A DNA stretch of 64,000 nucleotides. Origin: Pseudofrankia coriaricola. Lineage in GTDB: Bacteria > Actinomycetota > Actinomycetes > Frankiales > Frankiaceae. Position 1 is the stretch's first letter. Each line of letters starts with the position of its first letter. Below, in pieces: positions 23,794 through 32,491 of this stretch. The stretch lies in contig NZ_MBLO01000274.1 in the NCBI RefSeq assembly GCF_001854805.1, positions 1-64,000 on the forward strand. The letters run 5' to 3'. The position numbers and the translations under genes were made by a program. Below the pieces are notes generated by a model that was not told the DNA's origin, ran no database searches, and saw only the letters and a list, made by a program, of their open reading frames with translations.

Positions 23794-26700
23794 TCAGGGT
23801 TGGATGGTGGCGAGGAGGTCGCCGACTTCGACGGAGTCGCCGGTCGTGTGGGTGAGTTCGGTGATGGTGCCGGCCACCGGGCTGGTGACGGCGGCTTCCA
23901 TTTTCATGGCCTCGATGACGGCGAGGCGGTCGCCCTTTTCGATGGTGTCGCCGGCCTTGACGGTGTAGGTGACGATGCCGGGCAGGCCGGCGCCGATGTG
24001 GCCGGGGTTGTTCGGGTCGGCGCGGCGGGCGGCGGCGGAGACCGAGGTGATCGACTCGTCGCGGACTCGGACCGGTCGGGGCTGGCCGTTGACGCGCAGG
24101 TACAGGGTGCGGATCCCGGCGCGGTCCGGTTCGCCGATCGTCTCCAGCTCGACGATGATCTCGACACCCGGTTCCAGGAAGACGCTGGCGGGCTCGCCGG
24201 GTAGCAGGCCGTAGAGGAAGGCCTCGGTTGGGATGACGGAGCTGTCGCCGTAGAGTTCGACGGCTTTGGTGTAGTCGCGCCACGGGCCGGGGAACAGCAG
24301 CCGCGACAGCGCGGCCCGGCGGTCCTGGCCGGCAAGCGCGGCTTGGTCATCGGGGGCGAGGTCGACCGCGGGCGGGGCGGGGCGACGGCCGGCGAGGGCG
24401 CGCTCGCGGAAGGGCTCGGCGAAGCCGGCGGGTGGGGTGCCGAGCTCACCGGCCAGGTAGCCCAGCACGCTCGCGGGCAGGTCGAACTTCTCCGGTTCGG
24501 TGCGCAGGGTCTTCGGGTCGATGTTGCCGCCGGCGATGAACAGGGCGAGGTCGCCGACGACCTTGCTCGTCGGGGTGACCTTGATGGGTTTGCCGAGGAG
24601 CTCGTTCGCGATCGCGTAGCACTCGGTCACCTCCGACCAGCGGTCACCGAGGCCGAGGGAGATGGCCTGTTGGCGCAGGTTCGTCAGCTGGCCGCCGGGG
24701 ATCTCATGGCGATACACAGCCCCCGTCGGTGCCCGCAGACCGGCCTCGAACGGCGCGTACAGGTCGCGGACCGCCTCCCAGTAGGCCTCCAGCGCCGAGA
24801 GCGCCGCGAGCGGGATGCCAGTGGCCCGCGGGGTGTGGTCGGTCGCGGCGACCAGCGCGGACATGTTCGGTTGGCTGGTGCCGCCCGACATCGGCGCCGC
24901 CGCCGCATCCACCGCGTCGACGCCGGCGTTCGCCGCGGCGAGCAGGGTCGCGAGCTGGCCGCCGGCGGTGTCGTGGGTGTGCAGGTGGACCGGCACGTCG
25001 AAGCGTTCCCGCAGCGCCGTGACCAGCCGGGTCGCGGCCGGGGGGCGCAGCAGACCGGCCATATCCTTGATCGCGAGCACGTGCACGCCAGCACCGACGA
25101 GCTGCTCGGCGAGGCGCAGGTAGTAGTCGAGGGTGTAGATCCGCTCGCCCGGGTCGGTGAGGTCGCCGGTGTAGCACAGGGTGCCCTCGGCGATCGCCGC
25201 CGTGTCCTGGACGACGGCGTCGATGGCGGGGCGCATCTGCTCGATGTCGTTGAGCGCGTCGAAGATGCGGAACAGGTCGATCCCGGTCGCCGCGGCTTCC
25301 TGGACGAACGTCTGGACCATCTCGTCGGGGTAGGGGGTGTAGCCGACGGCATTACGGCCGCGTAGCAGCATCTGCAGGCAGATGTTCGGCGCGGCCTCGC
25401 GCAGCGCGGCGAGCCGGTCCCACGGGTCCTCGGACAGGAACCGCAACGCCACGTCGTAGGTCGCCCCGCCCCAGCACTCCAGACTGAGCAGGTTCGGGGT
25501 GAGGCGGGCGAACGCCGGGGCGGCGGCCAGGATGTCGAAGCTGCGCAGCCGGGTCGCCAGCAGCGACTGGTGGGCGTCACGCAACGTCGTGTCCGTCACC
25601 GCGAGTGTCGTCCGCGCCCGCAGCCGGGACGCCCACCCGGCGGGGCCGACCTCGGCGAGCAGCTGACGCGACCCCGCCACCAGCCCATCCGGCCCGTCGG
25701 ACTCGCCCGGCCCGTCAGCCGCCTCCAGCGCGGGTAGCAGCCGGCGCGGGTCGGTGAACGCCGCGCCGGCCGGCCGCTTGTGGCCGTTGACCGTCGCGTG
25801 CGCGAGACGGGCCAGCATCCGGCTGGTCTTGTCGGTGCCACCGTCACCGGCCAAAAGCCACGGCCGCTCGTCGATGAAGGACGTCGTCACCCCACCGGCC
25901 AGGAACGCCTCGTCGGCGAGCAGCCGGGACAGGAACTCGATGTTGGTCCGTACCCCGCGGATCCGGAACTCCCGCAACGCCCGGCGCGCCCGCCGCGACG
26001 CCTTCTCCACCGTGCCGCCCCGACACGTCAGTTTCACCAGCAACGAGTCGAAATACGGGCTGACCTCGGCGCCGGAGTAGGTCGCACCATCCAGGCGCAC
26101 CCCCGGACCGCCCGGCGACTGGTAGTAGGAGATCCGACCGGTGTCCGGACGGAAGTCCTGCGCCGGATCCTCCGTCGTCACCCGGCACTGGATCGCCGCG
26201 CCGCGGATCGTGACCGCCTCCTGGGGCAGGTTCAGATCCGCCAACGTGTCTCCCGCGGCGATCCGCAGCTGCGCACCCACCAGATCCACACCGGTGACCT
26301 CCTCGGTCACCGTGTGCTCGACCTGGATCCGCGGGTTCATCTCCATGAACGTGTACCGGCCATCCGCCCCGACCAGGAACTCCACCGTCCCCGCGTTCAC
26401 ATAGCCCACATGCCGGGCGAACCGCACCGCCGCGTCGCACAACCCGTCGCGCACCGCCGGATCCAGCCGCGGCGCCGGCGCGATCTCCACGACCTTCTGA
26501 TGACGGCGCTGCACCGAACAGTCCCGCTCAAACAGATGGATCACCGCCCCGGTCGCATCCCCGAGGACCTGCACCTCGATGTGACGCGGACGGTCCACCG
26601 CCTGCTCCAGGAACACCGTCCCGTCACCGAACGCCGCCGCCGCTTCCCGCACCGCCGAGCCCACCGCATCCGCCAGGTCCGCCGCCCGCGCCACCCGCCG

Positions 26701-27201
26701 CAGACCCCGCCCACCACCACCCGCCGACGCCTTCACGAACAGCGGGAAACCAACCTCCTCCGCCGCCGCCAGCGCACCAGTCCCATCCGGCAGCGGCACC
26801 GACGCCCGCAACACCGGCAACCCCGCCGTGATCGCCGCGTTCCGCGCCGCGACCTTGTCCCCCGTCAGCCGCAGCACCGCCGGCGGCGGCCCGACGAACG
26901 TGATCCCCGCCGTCGCGCACGCCTCCGCGAGCGCCGCGGATTCCGACAGAAACCCATACCCTGGATGCAGCGCATCCGCCTCCGCGTGCTTCGCGACCCG
27001 CAGCAACTCGTCGATGTCCAGGTAGCCCCGCACCGGATGCCCGGGCTCGCCCAGCTCGTACGCCTCGTCGGCCTTCGTCCGATGCAGCGACGAAACATCC
27101 TCGGGCGTGTACACCGCGACCGTCCGCAAACCCAGCTCATGGGCCGCACGAGACACCCGTACCGCGATCTCACTGCGATTGGCGACCAGGACCTTGTGCA
27201 C
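23794..27201 (-). CDS. pyc: Pyruvate carboxylase
   Basis: Biotin enzyme converting pyruvate, bicarbonate and ATP to oxaloacetate (anaplerosis). All three parts are present in 1135 residues: biotin carboxylase (about 1-445; KVLVANRSEIAVRV, ALHPGYGFLSE, EMNPRIQVEHTVTEEVTG), carboxyltransferase (about 535-800; VTDTTLRDAHQSLLATRLR, CYTGDLTDP, IKDMAGLLRP, HTHDTAGGQ) and a biotinyl domain with K1100 in VIEAMKMEAAV. Length matches the single-chain enzyme. The start is GTG with AGGAG five bases upstream. The gene is convergent with GT39 and transcribed alone; the 320 bases upstream (27202-27521) show no gene. Confidence 0.97.
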   Translation of the reverse strand: MHKVLVANRSEIAVRVSRAAHELGLRTVAVYTPEDVSSLHRTKADEAYELGEPGHPVRGYLDIDELLRVAKHAEADALHPGYGFLSESAALAEACATAGITFVGPPPAVLRLTGDKVAARNAAITAGLPVLRASVPLPDGTGALAAAEEVGFPLFVKASAGGGGRGLRRVARAADLADAVGSAVREAAAAFGDGTVFLEQAVDRPRHIEVQVLGDATGAVIHLFERDCSVQRRHQKVVEIAPAPRLDPAVRDGLCDAAVRFARHVGYVNAGTVEFLVGADGRYTFMEMNPRIQVEHTVTEEVTGVDLVGAQLRIAAGDTLADLNLPQEAVTIRGAAIQCRVTTEDPAQDFRPDTGRISYYQSPGGPGVRLDGATYSGAEVSPYFDSLLVKLTCRGGTVEKASRRARRALREFRIRGVRTNIEFLSRLLADEAFLAGGVTTSFIDERPWLLAGDGGTDKTSRMLARLAHATVNGHKRPAGAAFTDPRRLLPALEAADGPGESDGPDGLVAGSRQLLAEVGPAGWASRLRARTTLAVTDTTLRDAHQSLLATRLRSFDILAAAPAFARLTPNLLSLECWGGATYDVALRFLSEDPWDRLAALREAAPNICLQMLLRGRNAVGYTPYPDEMVQTFVQEAAATGIDLFRIFDALNDIEQMRPAIDAVVQDTAAIAEGTLCYTGDLTDPGERIYTLDYYLRLAEQLVGAGVHVLAIKDMAGLLRPPAATRLVTALRERFDVPVHLHTHDTAGGQLATLLAAANAGVDAVDAAAAPMSGGTSQPNMSALVAATDHTPRATGIPLAALSALEAYWEAVRDLYAPFEAGLRAPTGAVYRHEIPGGQLTNLRQQAISLGLGDRWSEVTECYAIANELLGKPIKVTPTSKVVGDLALFIAGGNIDPKTLRTEPEKFDLPASVLGYLAGELGTPPAGFAEPFRERALAGRRPAPPAVDLAPDDQAALAGQDRRAALSRLLFPGPWRDYTKAVELYGDSSVIPTEAFLYGLLPGEPASVFLEPGVEIIVELETIGEPDRAGIRTLYLRVNGQPRPVRVRDESITSVSAAARRADPNNPGHIGAGLPGIVTYTVKAGDTIEKGDRLAVIEAMKMEAAVTSPVAGTITELTHTTGDSVEVGDLLATIQP

Positions 27202-27521
27202 GCGTGCTCCTCACCGGGCTTAGCGTCTCCGGCGCCGTGTGGGCACCAGCGTCGGACAGACGGACGGGGAACCTGCGGTTAGCGGTCCATTCTGGCGGGC
27301 TCTGGGAGGGGGGACCAGGGCAACGTGGGGTGACTCACCACAGCGGAGCGACACACCACGTAGTCATCGGGACACAGAGAGGGTTCGGGCGTCGAGACCT
27401 GGCCATCGGAGGGTCAACGATCGGCCATCCGCCCGCAACCGGTCAAGCGCCGCGCGCACGCCCGCGGCACGCGGCTCGCTCAGCCCTGCCACCACTGGCG
27501 AGGGCGCTCAGGCGAGGGCGT
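27202..27521. other. Gap upstream of pyruvate carboxylase
   Basis: Contains the pyc promoter presumably, and a direct repeat GGCGAGGGCG near its right end. No coding sequence or strong hairpin seen before the repeat element at 27522. Confidence 0.4.
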
Positions 27522-27591
27522 CTAGAGGGCCAAAGGGCGTGCGAAAATGATCTTCCTTCGCACGCCCGGCGGCCGTTGCCCCCAGGATCAC
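27522..27591. repeat. 70-bp palindromic element, family 1 (copy B)
   Basis: Perfect 11-bp hairpin GGGCGTGCGAA (27535-27545) / TTCGCACGCCC (27557-27567), loop AATGATCTTCC, flanked by CTAGAGGGCCAAA and CCCCCAGGATCACTA. Its right end supplies the TAG stop (27591-27593) of the Hsp70/WD40 gene. Relative to copies C-E, two stem pairs are changed on both sides. Confidence 0.9.
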
Positions 27592-29951
27592 TAACGGGTG
27601 TAGATGATCTCCCAGAGGCGGGCCGTGGCGTCTGTGCTCGTCGTCGCGAGCAGCAGGCCGAACGGGGCGAACGCGCAGCTCATGACGGTGCCGCTGTGAC
27701 CGGACAGCGTCGCGACCTCGACCCCGGTGCTGACGTCCCACAGGCGGGCGACGTCGTCGGTGCTCGCGGTCGCGAGCAGCTGGCCGTCGGGGGAGAACGC
27801 GCAGCTCTGCGCCGAACCGCCGAGCGTCATCGTCGTCGTGCCGGTCGGGACGTCGGTCACCCGGGTGCCGTCGTTGCTGGTGGTGGCCAGCAGCAGGCCG
27901 TCGGGCGAGAACGCGCACCCGTTCGCGAAGTTCGTGTGCCCGGGCACCTTCATGATGCTCTCGCCGAGCGCGACGTCCCACAGGAAGATTGCCTCGGCGC
28001 CGGCCGAGACCAGCAGCCGCCCGTCGGGCGAGAACGCGCAGCCGTAGATCGAGCCGCGGTGGTCGCCGGTGAGGGAGGCGATCTGCTTGCCGGTCGAGAC
28101 ACCCCACAGCTTGACGGTCCGGTCGGTGCTGGTGGTGGCCAGCAGGGTGCCGTCGGGGGAGAACGCGACGCCGTAGACGGGGCCCTTGTGGCCGGAGAAC
28201 GCCGCCGTCTCGGCCCTGGTCGCGACGTCGAAGATCCGGATCGTCTTGTCGCTGCCGGTGATGGCGATCAGCTTGCCGTCCGGGGAGAACGCGCAGCTGT
28301 TCGGGATCGAGCTCTTGCGGCCGGGAACGGCCAGCTCGTCCACCGACCGTCCGGTGTTCACGTCCCAGAGCTGGATGCCGTCCTTGCTGGTGGTGGCCAG
28401 CAGCCGGCCGTCGGGAGAGAACCCGCAGCTTGTCACGTCGCGCTCGTGGCCGGTCAGGGTTGCCCGCAAGCTGACCTCGACGAGGTGCGCCGGCCGGTGC
28501 GAGCGCTCGATCGTCGCGCCGCCGCGCAGGTCGGCGCCACCGCCACCGTTGCCGCGCGACTGGCCGAGCGGTATGGGCGAGGTCGGCAGGGTGGTGGCGA
28601 TCCAGTCATGCTCGGTGATGGACGTGCCCGGCCTGGCGTGCGTGTGCAGCAGGCTGCCGGAGGCCTCCGCGGCCAGGTCGAACAGCGAGCCGTCGGTCAG
28701 GCGCACCCGGGCGAGCACGGTGCCCGCCTCGAACCGTGCGCCGGGCTCGGCGAGCCAGCGGACCATCGTCGCGGTGCCGCCGGGGATCTCCCAGCGGGCC
28801 GGCTGGACGACCGGGCTGGGCCTGGCCGCGACCGTGCGCCGGGTGGAGACCGAGGCGGCCCAGGCCGCCGCGCCGCGCACGACCGCGAGTTCCGGCTCCA
28901 ACGGGACGAACAGCTCCTGGGGCGGCCAGTCGGTGGCGACGCCCAGCTTCCCGGACAGGATGTCCGCGACCACCGGCATCCGCGAGCCGCCGCCGACGAG
29001 CAGCACCCCGCCCAACTTCTCCGCCGGGACGTCGGCGGCGTCGAGCAGGTGCTGGCAGCAGGCCATCGTGCGGGCCAGCGTCGGCGAGGCGAGCTGGACG
29101 AAGCGCTCACGGTCGATGCCGACGAGCAGCCCGGCGGGGCCGAACACGTCCTCGACCATCGGCACGTCGGTGAGCTGGTGCTTGAGCTGGCGGGCAAAAT
29201 CGATCAGCTCGTGGCGGGTGCGCCGCGCGGCGGTCTGGAACACCTCGCCCGGGCCCGTCGGGTTGAGCAGCGGCTCGAGGCTCGGGCCGTGGATGCCGAG
29301 GATCTCGTCGAAGAGCAGCTGGTCGAGGTCGCGTCCGCCGCAGTCGTAGAGCGAGGAGTGGCCGATCACCTCGTGCCGGCCGGACGAGCCGACCGCGATC
29401 AGCGCCGCGTCGAATGTGCCGCCGCCGAGGTCGTAGACGAGCATCAGGTCGCCGGGGTGCGGGCGGCCCGCGCCGAGCGGCGCCCATGCGGCCGCGACCG
29501 GCTCGGCGAGCAGGTCGACGTCGACGAAACCGGCGGCCTCGGCCGCGCCGATCATGAGTCGGCGCAGCGGGCCGGCGGGGTCGTACACCGCGGGGATGGT
29601 GACGACGGCGCGCGGCAGCGCCCCGCCGAGCTGGGCCTCCGCCTCGGACTTCAGCGCGGCCATCGTCGCGGTGACCAGCCTGGCCGGCGGGTAGGTCCGC
29701 CCGTCGAGCACCACCGGGGCCTCACGGCGCAGGTCCCGTTTGACCTCGCCGCGGTATGCCGCGGGCCAGATCCGCTTGCGACGCTCGGCGAGCGTGCCGA
29801 CGATCAGGTTCTCGCCGTCCGCGAACACCGACGAGGGCCAGGACACCGCTCCGCTGGCGGACTCCCTGACCAGCTCGACCTGACCGTCGACCACGTATGC
29901 CGCGGACGCTCGGAAGGTGCCGTAGTCGATCGCGAGGATCGGCTCACCCAC
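27591..29951 (-). CDS. Hsp70-type ATPase / biotinyl-lipoyl-like / WD40 fusion protein
   Basis: 786-residue cytoplasmic protein with three parts. Residues 5-372 form an Hsp70/actin-like ATPase: phosphate-1 AIDYGTFRASAAYV, connect-1 AEPVAAAWA, phosphate-2 LVYDLGGGTFDAALI, and adenosine motif GGVLLVGGGSRMPVVADIL. The Hsp70 peptide-binding domain is missing. Residues about 386-455 instead look like a biotinyl/lipoyl-type barrel (GGTATMVRWLAEPGARFEAG, ASGSLLHTHARPGTSITEHD) without a lysine in the modified position. Residues 496-786 contain seven WD40 repeats, each with FSPDG-LLATTS-type blades. GTG 29951 is chosen for the GGAGG just upstream and because the reading begins directly at the ATPase fold. 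Such proteins are probably scaffolds or signalling ATPases; no partner gene is adjacent. Confidence 0.9.
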   Translation of the reverse strand: MGEPILAIDYGTFRASAAYVVDGQVELVRESASGAVSWPSSVFADGENLIVGTLAERRKRIWPAAYRGEVKRDLRREAPVVLDGRTYPPARLVTATMAALKSEAEAQLGGALPRAVVTIPAVYDPAGPLRRLMIGAAEAAGFVDVDLLAEPVAAAWAPLGAGRPHPGDLMLVYDLGGGTFDAALIAVGSSGRHEVIGHSSLYDCGGRDLDQLLFDEILGIHGPSLEPLLNPTGPGEVFQTAARRTRHELIDFARQLKHQLTDVPMVEDVFGPAGLLVGIDRERFVQLASPTLARTMACCQHLLDAADVPAEKLGGVLLVGGGSRMPVVADILSGKLGVATDWPPQELFVPLEPELAVVRGAAAWAASVSTRRTVAARPSPVVQPARWEIPGGTATMVRWLAEPGARFEAGTVLARVRLTDGSLFDLAAEASGSLLHTHARPGTSITEHDWIATTLPTSPIPLGQSRGNGGGGADLRGGATIERSHRPAHLVEVSLRATLTGHERDVTSCGFSPDGRLLATTSKDGIQLWDVNTGRSVDELAVPGRKSSIPNSCAFSPDGKLIAITGSDKTIRIFDVATRAETAAFSGHKGPVYGVAFSPDGTLLATTSTDRTVKLWGVSTGKQIASLTGDHRGSIYGCAFSPDGRLLVSAGAEAIFLWDVALGESIMKVPGHTNFANGCAFSPDGLLLATTSNDGTRVTDVPTGTTTMTLGGSAQSCAFSPDGQLLATASTDDVARLWDVSTGVEVATLSGHSGTVMSCAFAPFGLLLATTSTDATARLWEIIYTR

Positions 29952-30614
29952 CGCGCCCTCCGTCTGTCTTGCCGGGCCTCGCGAGCGAGCCGCCGGTGAT
30001 CGAACAAATACCGGTGACCCGTCGCGTCTGCCGCCTGGTATCAGCGCGCCATCCGCTCCGGGCCGCTGTGTGCCCTCCAACCCGTCGCGGTTCGGGCTCC
30101 TCCCGGATCGGCTTCGCCGGTCCGACCTTCACCCATCGCCGGCACAAGGCCGGCCCACCATCCGCTACGGGTGGCCCCGTGGTCGCCGGCCGGCATCATC
30201 GCCAAGCGGTCGACTTGTCCGATCGATCCTAGCCGAGTGCCTCGTGGGCCCCTTCGCGCGGGTAGCCGCCCCTCTCCCGTGTTGATCATCTCGCTCAACG
30301 TGGCCGATTTGTGCCAGCGTTTACCGAACGCGCCTTCCCCGTCGATCCGCCTGGCCGGTTTCCGTTGGAGCTCCGCCGGCGGCGGGGTCGGGGTGGTCGT
30401 CGACCCGCCGGCTGGATCCCCGTGTCTCGCCGATCCGGCGGAACCCGAGCCCGGGCCGTCGCCGCCGCCGACTACCGGCCCCGAGCCTGCCGAGCCTGCC
30501 GAGGAAGGGGGCGCGACCGACCGAGGCGTCATATCTCACTCCGTTCGGTGGCATGTGTGAGACAGCGCGGTGGTGGTACGGGCACGCTGAGTAGGTGCCG
30601 TGAAGGAGGCCGAG
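29952..30614. other. Gap without a supported gene
   Basis: Contains a degenerate GGATCGGCTTCGCCGGTCC element near 30105, possibly related to the GACCTCCCAGATC family, and an A/T-richer patch around 30275-30325. Open readings here have no ribosome site and poor codon bias. Confidence 0.4.
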
Positions 30615-30908
30615 ATGAGCCCCACAACGCTCCCAAGCCGCACGACGTTCGCGACCCGGGCTGTGCGAGTGGTCTGGGCGGTGCGGGCGGGATCACCGCG
30701 TTCGCACCGCTCGGTGATGCCGCCGCCGTCGCCCGGTCCGACGCCGGGCCCCGGCGAACCGATTCCTCCGGCGCCGATCCCGGACCCCCAGCCGCCGGCC
30801 CCCGATCCCGACCCGGTCCCGCCGTCCCCGATGCCGGATCCGTACCCGCCGCCAGTACCGGGCCCCGACATTCCCGTCCCGCCCATCCCCACGCCGGAAC
30901 CGCTCTGA
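30615..30908 (+). CDS. Proline-rich small protein
   Basis: 97 residues: a basic N-terminus of about 35 residues (SPTTLPSRTTFATRAVRVVWAVRAG) then 60 residues built from PxP units (PGPTPGPGEPIPPAPIPDP) ending PTPEPL. AAGGAGG lies eight bases before the ATG, which supports expression. There are no clear membrane segments and no family is recognised; extended proline-rich chains of this kind are often wall-spanning or binding segments. The opposite strand reads as a Gly-rich chain but without a ribosome site. Confidence 0.55.
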   Translation: MSPTTLPSRTTFATRAVRVVWAVRAGSPRSHRSVMPPPSPGPTPGPGEPIPPAPIPDPQPPAPDPDPVPPSPMPDPYPPPVPGPDIPVPPIPTPEPL

Positions 30909-31032
30909 CACCAGGACACCCAGACCCCCAGACCCCAGAGTGCCAGTGCCGAACGGTTGATCGGCTCAGACGCCGGTGGGTGAAGGCGCTGGCGGGAAGG
31001 TTGGTGGATGGGCGAGCGGGTACGTCCGCGGT

Positions 31033-31281
31033 ATGAGCCACCGCCCAGACGGCATCCCTGGCCGCGAGCTGTCCGACGCGGCTCTGGTTCGCGAAGTGCG
31101 TCAACTGCACCGAACCCGACATGCGACGTTCCTCGAAGGTAGTGAGGACGCATTCGAGACGCACACCCGGCGGATGATGGAGCTGGAGCGCGAGTACCTG
31201 CGCCGCTTCCCGGACGCCGTCAGCCCTGACCCGCGCCGCACCCGTGCGGGCCGCCGCCGCGCGGCGGGCCTTCCCGCGTAG
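31033..31281 (+). CDS. DUF6158 family protein
   Basis: Small cytoplasmic protein of 82 residues, unknown function, found widely in actinobacteria. Sequence core: IPGRELSDAALVREVRQLHRTRHATFLEG, then EAHTRRMMELEREYLRRFPD, ending with an Arg-rich tail. It is predicted mostly helical. I start at ATG 31033, since the longer reading from 30976 adds a Gly-rich segment not typical of the family. Its TAG stop directly abuts a family-1 repeat element (31282). Confidence 0.8.
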   Translation: MSHRPDGIPGRELSDAALVREVRQLHRTRHATFLEGSEDAFETHTRRMMELEREYLRRFPDAVSPDPRRTRAGRRRAAGLPA

Positions 31282-31347
31282 CGGGCCAAAGGAGGTGCGA
31301 AAATGCTCCTCCTTCGCACCTCCGGAGGCCCACGTCCCAGAAGCACT
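31282..31347. repeat. Palindromic element, family 1 (copy C)
   Basis: Hairpin GGAGGTGCGAA (31291-31301) / TTCGCACCTCC with loop AATGCTCCTCC, flanked by GGGCCAAA and GGAGGCCC. It begins at the stop codon of the DUF6158 gene and is followed immediately by copy D in the same orientation. Confidence 0.9.
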
Positions 31348-31410
31348 GCCGAAGGAGGTGCGAAAATGCTCCTCCTTCGCACCTCCGGAGGTCCCCGCCT
31401 CAGAAGCACT
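31348..31410. repeat. Palindromic element, family 1 (copy D)
   Basis: Hairpin identical to copy C (arms and loop), with right flank GGAGGTCCCCGCCTCAGAAGCACTA. The terminal CTA supplies the TAG stop of the nucleotidyltransferase gene on the minus strand (31409-31411). Copies C and D together form a double hairpin between two convergent genes, a likely bidirectional terminator. Confidence 0.9.
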
Positions 31411-32086
31411 AGACCTGGCGCCCGGCGTCTTTCAGGCGGATCAGGTCGGCGGGGGTGTCGATGTCGTCCGGGCTCCCGACGTCCTCGCAAGGCACCTGGA
31501 GTACGCGGTCCGGGTTGGCGCGTAGCCAGGCGCGGGCGCCGACGTCACCGCGGGCCAGCCGGGCGACGTCCGGCCAGATCTCGCGACGAAGCAGCACCGG
31601 GGTCCGTGGCTGGCCCGCATAGCTGGCGACGACCGCCGCCAGCTGTGGCTGTCTGTCCGGACCATCCAGATCTGTGTGTGCCGCGTCGATGAGGCGGCGG
31701 ATGAGCGCGGGGCTGACGAGTGGCTGGTCGACGAGCGCGACGACCACCCCGGCCAGGTCGTCCGCCGTGAGCGCGGCGAGGCCCGCGCGCAGCGATGCAC
31801 CCATGCCCTCGGGCCAGTCGGCCACCCGGACGACCCGCGTCGGCACCGCCTCCTCCGGGGACGAGGCGGCCGGCGGGCCGCCGTCGGTGGCGCCCGCGCC
31901 GTCCAGGGCGGCGGCGACCTCCTCGGCCGCCGCCCCGACCGTCACCGTCAGCGGCGAGCAGCCGCCGGCGGCGAGCAGGCGGACGCCTCGCGCCACCAGC
32001 GGCTCGCCGTCCACCGTCAGCAACCCCTTGGGCGTCCCCATGCGTCGGCCGGCTCCCGCCGCCAACAAAAGCCCCGCTACCCGCAC
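31409..32086 (-). CDS. MocA/MobA-like nucleotidyltransferase
   Basis: NTP-transferase domain protein, 225 residues, of the type that adds CMP or GMP to molybdopterin. The signature LLLAAGAGRRMGTPKGLLTVDGEPL (residues 6-30) binds the nucleotide; VVALVDQPLVSPALIRRL carries the metal-binding Asp. Paired divergently with an XdhC gene 405 bases away, it more likely makes the cytosine-dinucleotide cofactor used by xanthine dehydrogenase/CO dehydrogenase-type enzymes than that of others. The start codon is GTG. No molybdoenzyme structural genes are in this window. The stop codon lies inside repeat copy D. Confidence 0.88.
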   Translation of the reverse strand: MRVAGLLLAAGAGRRMGTPKGLLTVDGEPLVARGVRLLAAGGCSPLTVTVGAAAEEVAAALDGAGATDGGPPAASSPEEAVPTRVVRVADWPEGMGASLRAGLAALTADDLAGVVVALVDQPLVSPALIRRLIDAAHTDLDGPDRQPQLAAVVASYAGQPRTPVLLRREIWPDVARLARGDVGARAWLRANPDRVLQVPCEDVGSPDDIDTPADLIRLKDAGRQV

Positions 32087-32491
32087 ACGTGGTTCTTACC
32101 TCGGCACCATCCTCGCGGCCCCGGTTGGCGCACGTTCCGGCCAGGTGATCGTCGTCCTCCCCCGCCCCGGCTCGAGTGCCTCTGATCGCGGGCTGGGCAG
32201 AGGAACGCCTGGCCCTGCGTCCGGGCGCCGATCGGCGTGCCAGGCCGGCCGTCGAGGGAGTGGGATCCTGGCCGCCGCTAGCGTGGCCTTTGTCCGGACG
32301 CGCGGCAGGCGTTCCATGCCGACGGCCGCCCCGAAACGCGGATATCTCCGCTCATGCCGGGATGCCTCGCTACTGTTGGGCGATAGCCCAAATTTGGCGG
32401 CTTCGGTGTGGAGACGGATGCGCGCACCGGGTGGGCGCGCAACCCTTGAGACACCCAGGCTGACGATGCGATGGCGGAGGGTGACGCCAGG
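32087..32491. other. Divergent promoter gap between the MocA-like and XdhC genes
   Basis: 405 bases. The clearest structure is the inverted repeat TTGGGC-GATA-GCCCAA (32376-32391), about 100 bases before the XdhC start, with an A/T-rich patch AAATTTGG behind it; it could be an operator. No gene seen. Confidence 0.4.

Noticed and set aside
30171-30560. 129-codon plus-strand reading upstream of the proline-rich protein
   Set aside because: No ribosome site, poor third-position bias, and crosses an A/T-rich patch.
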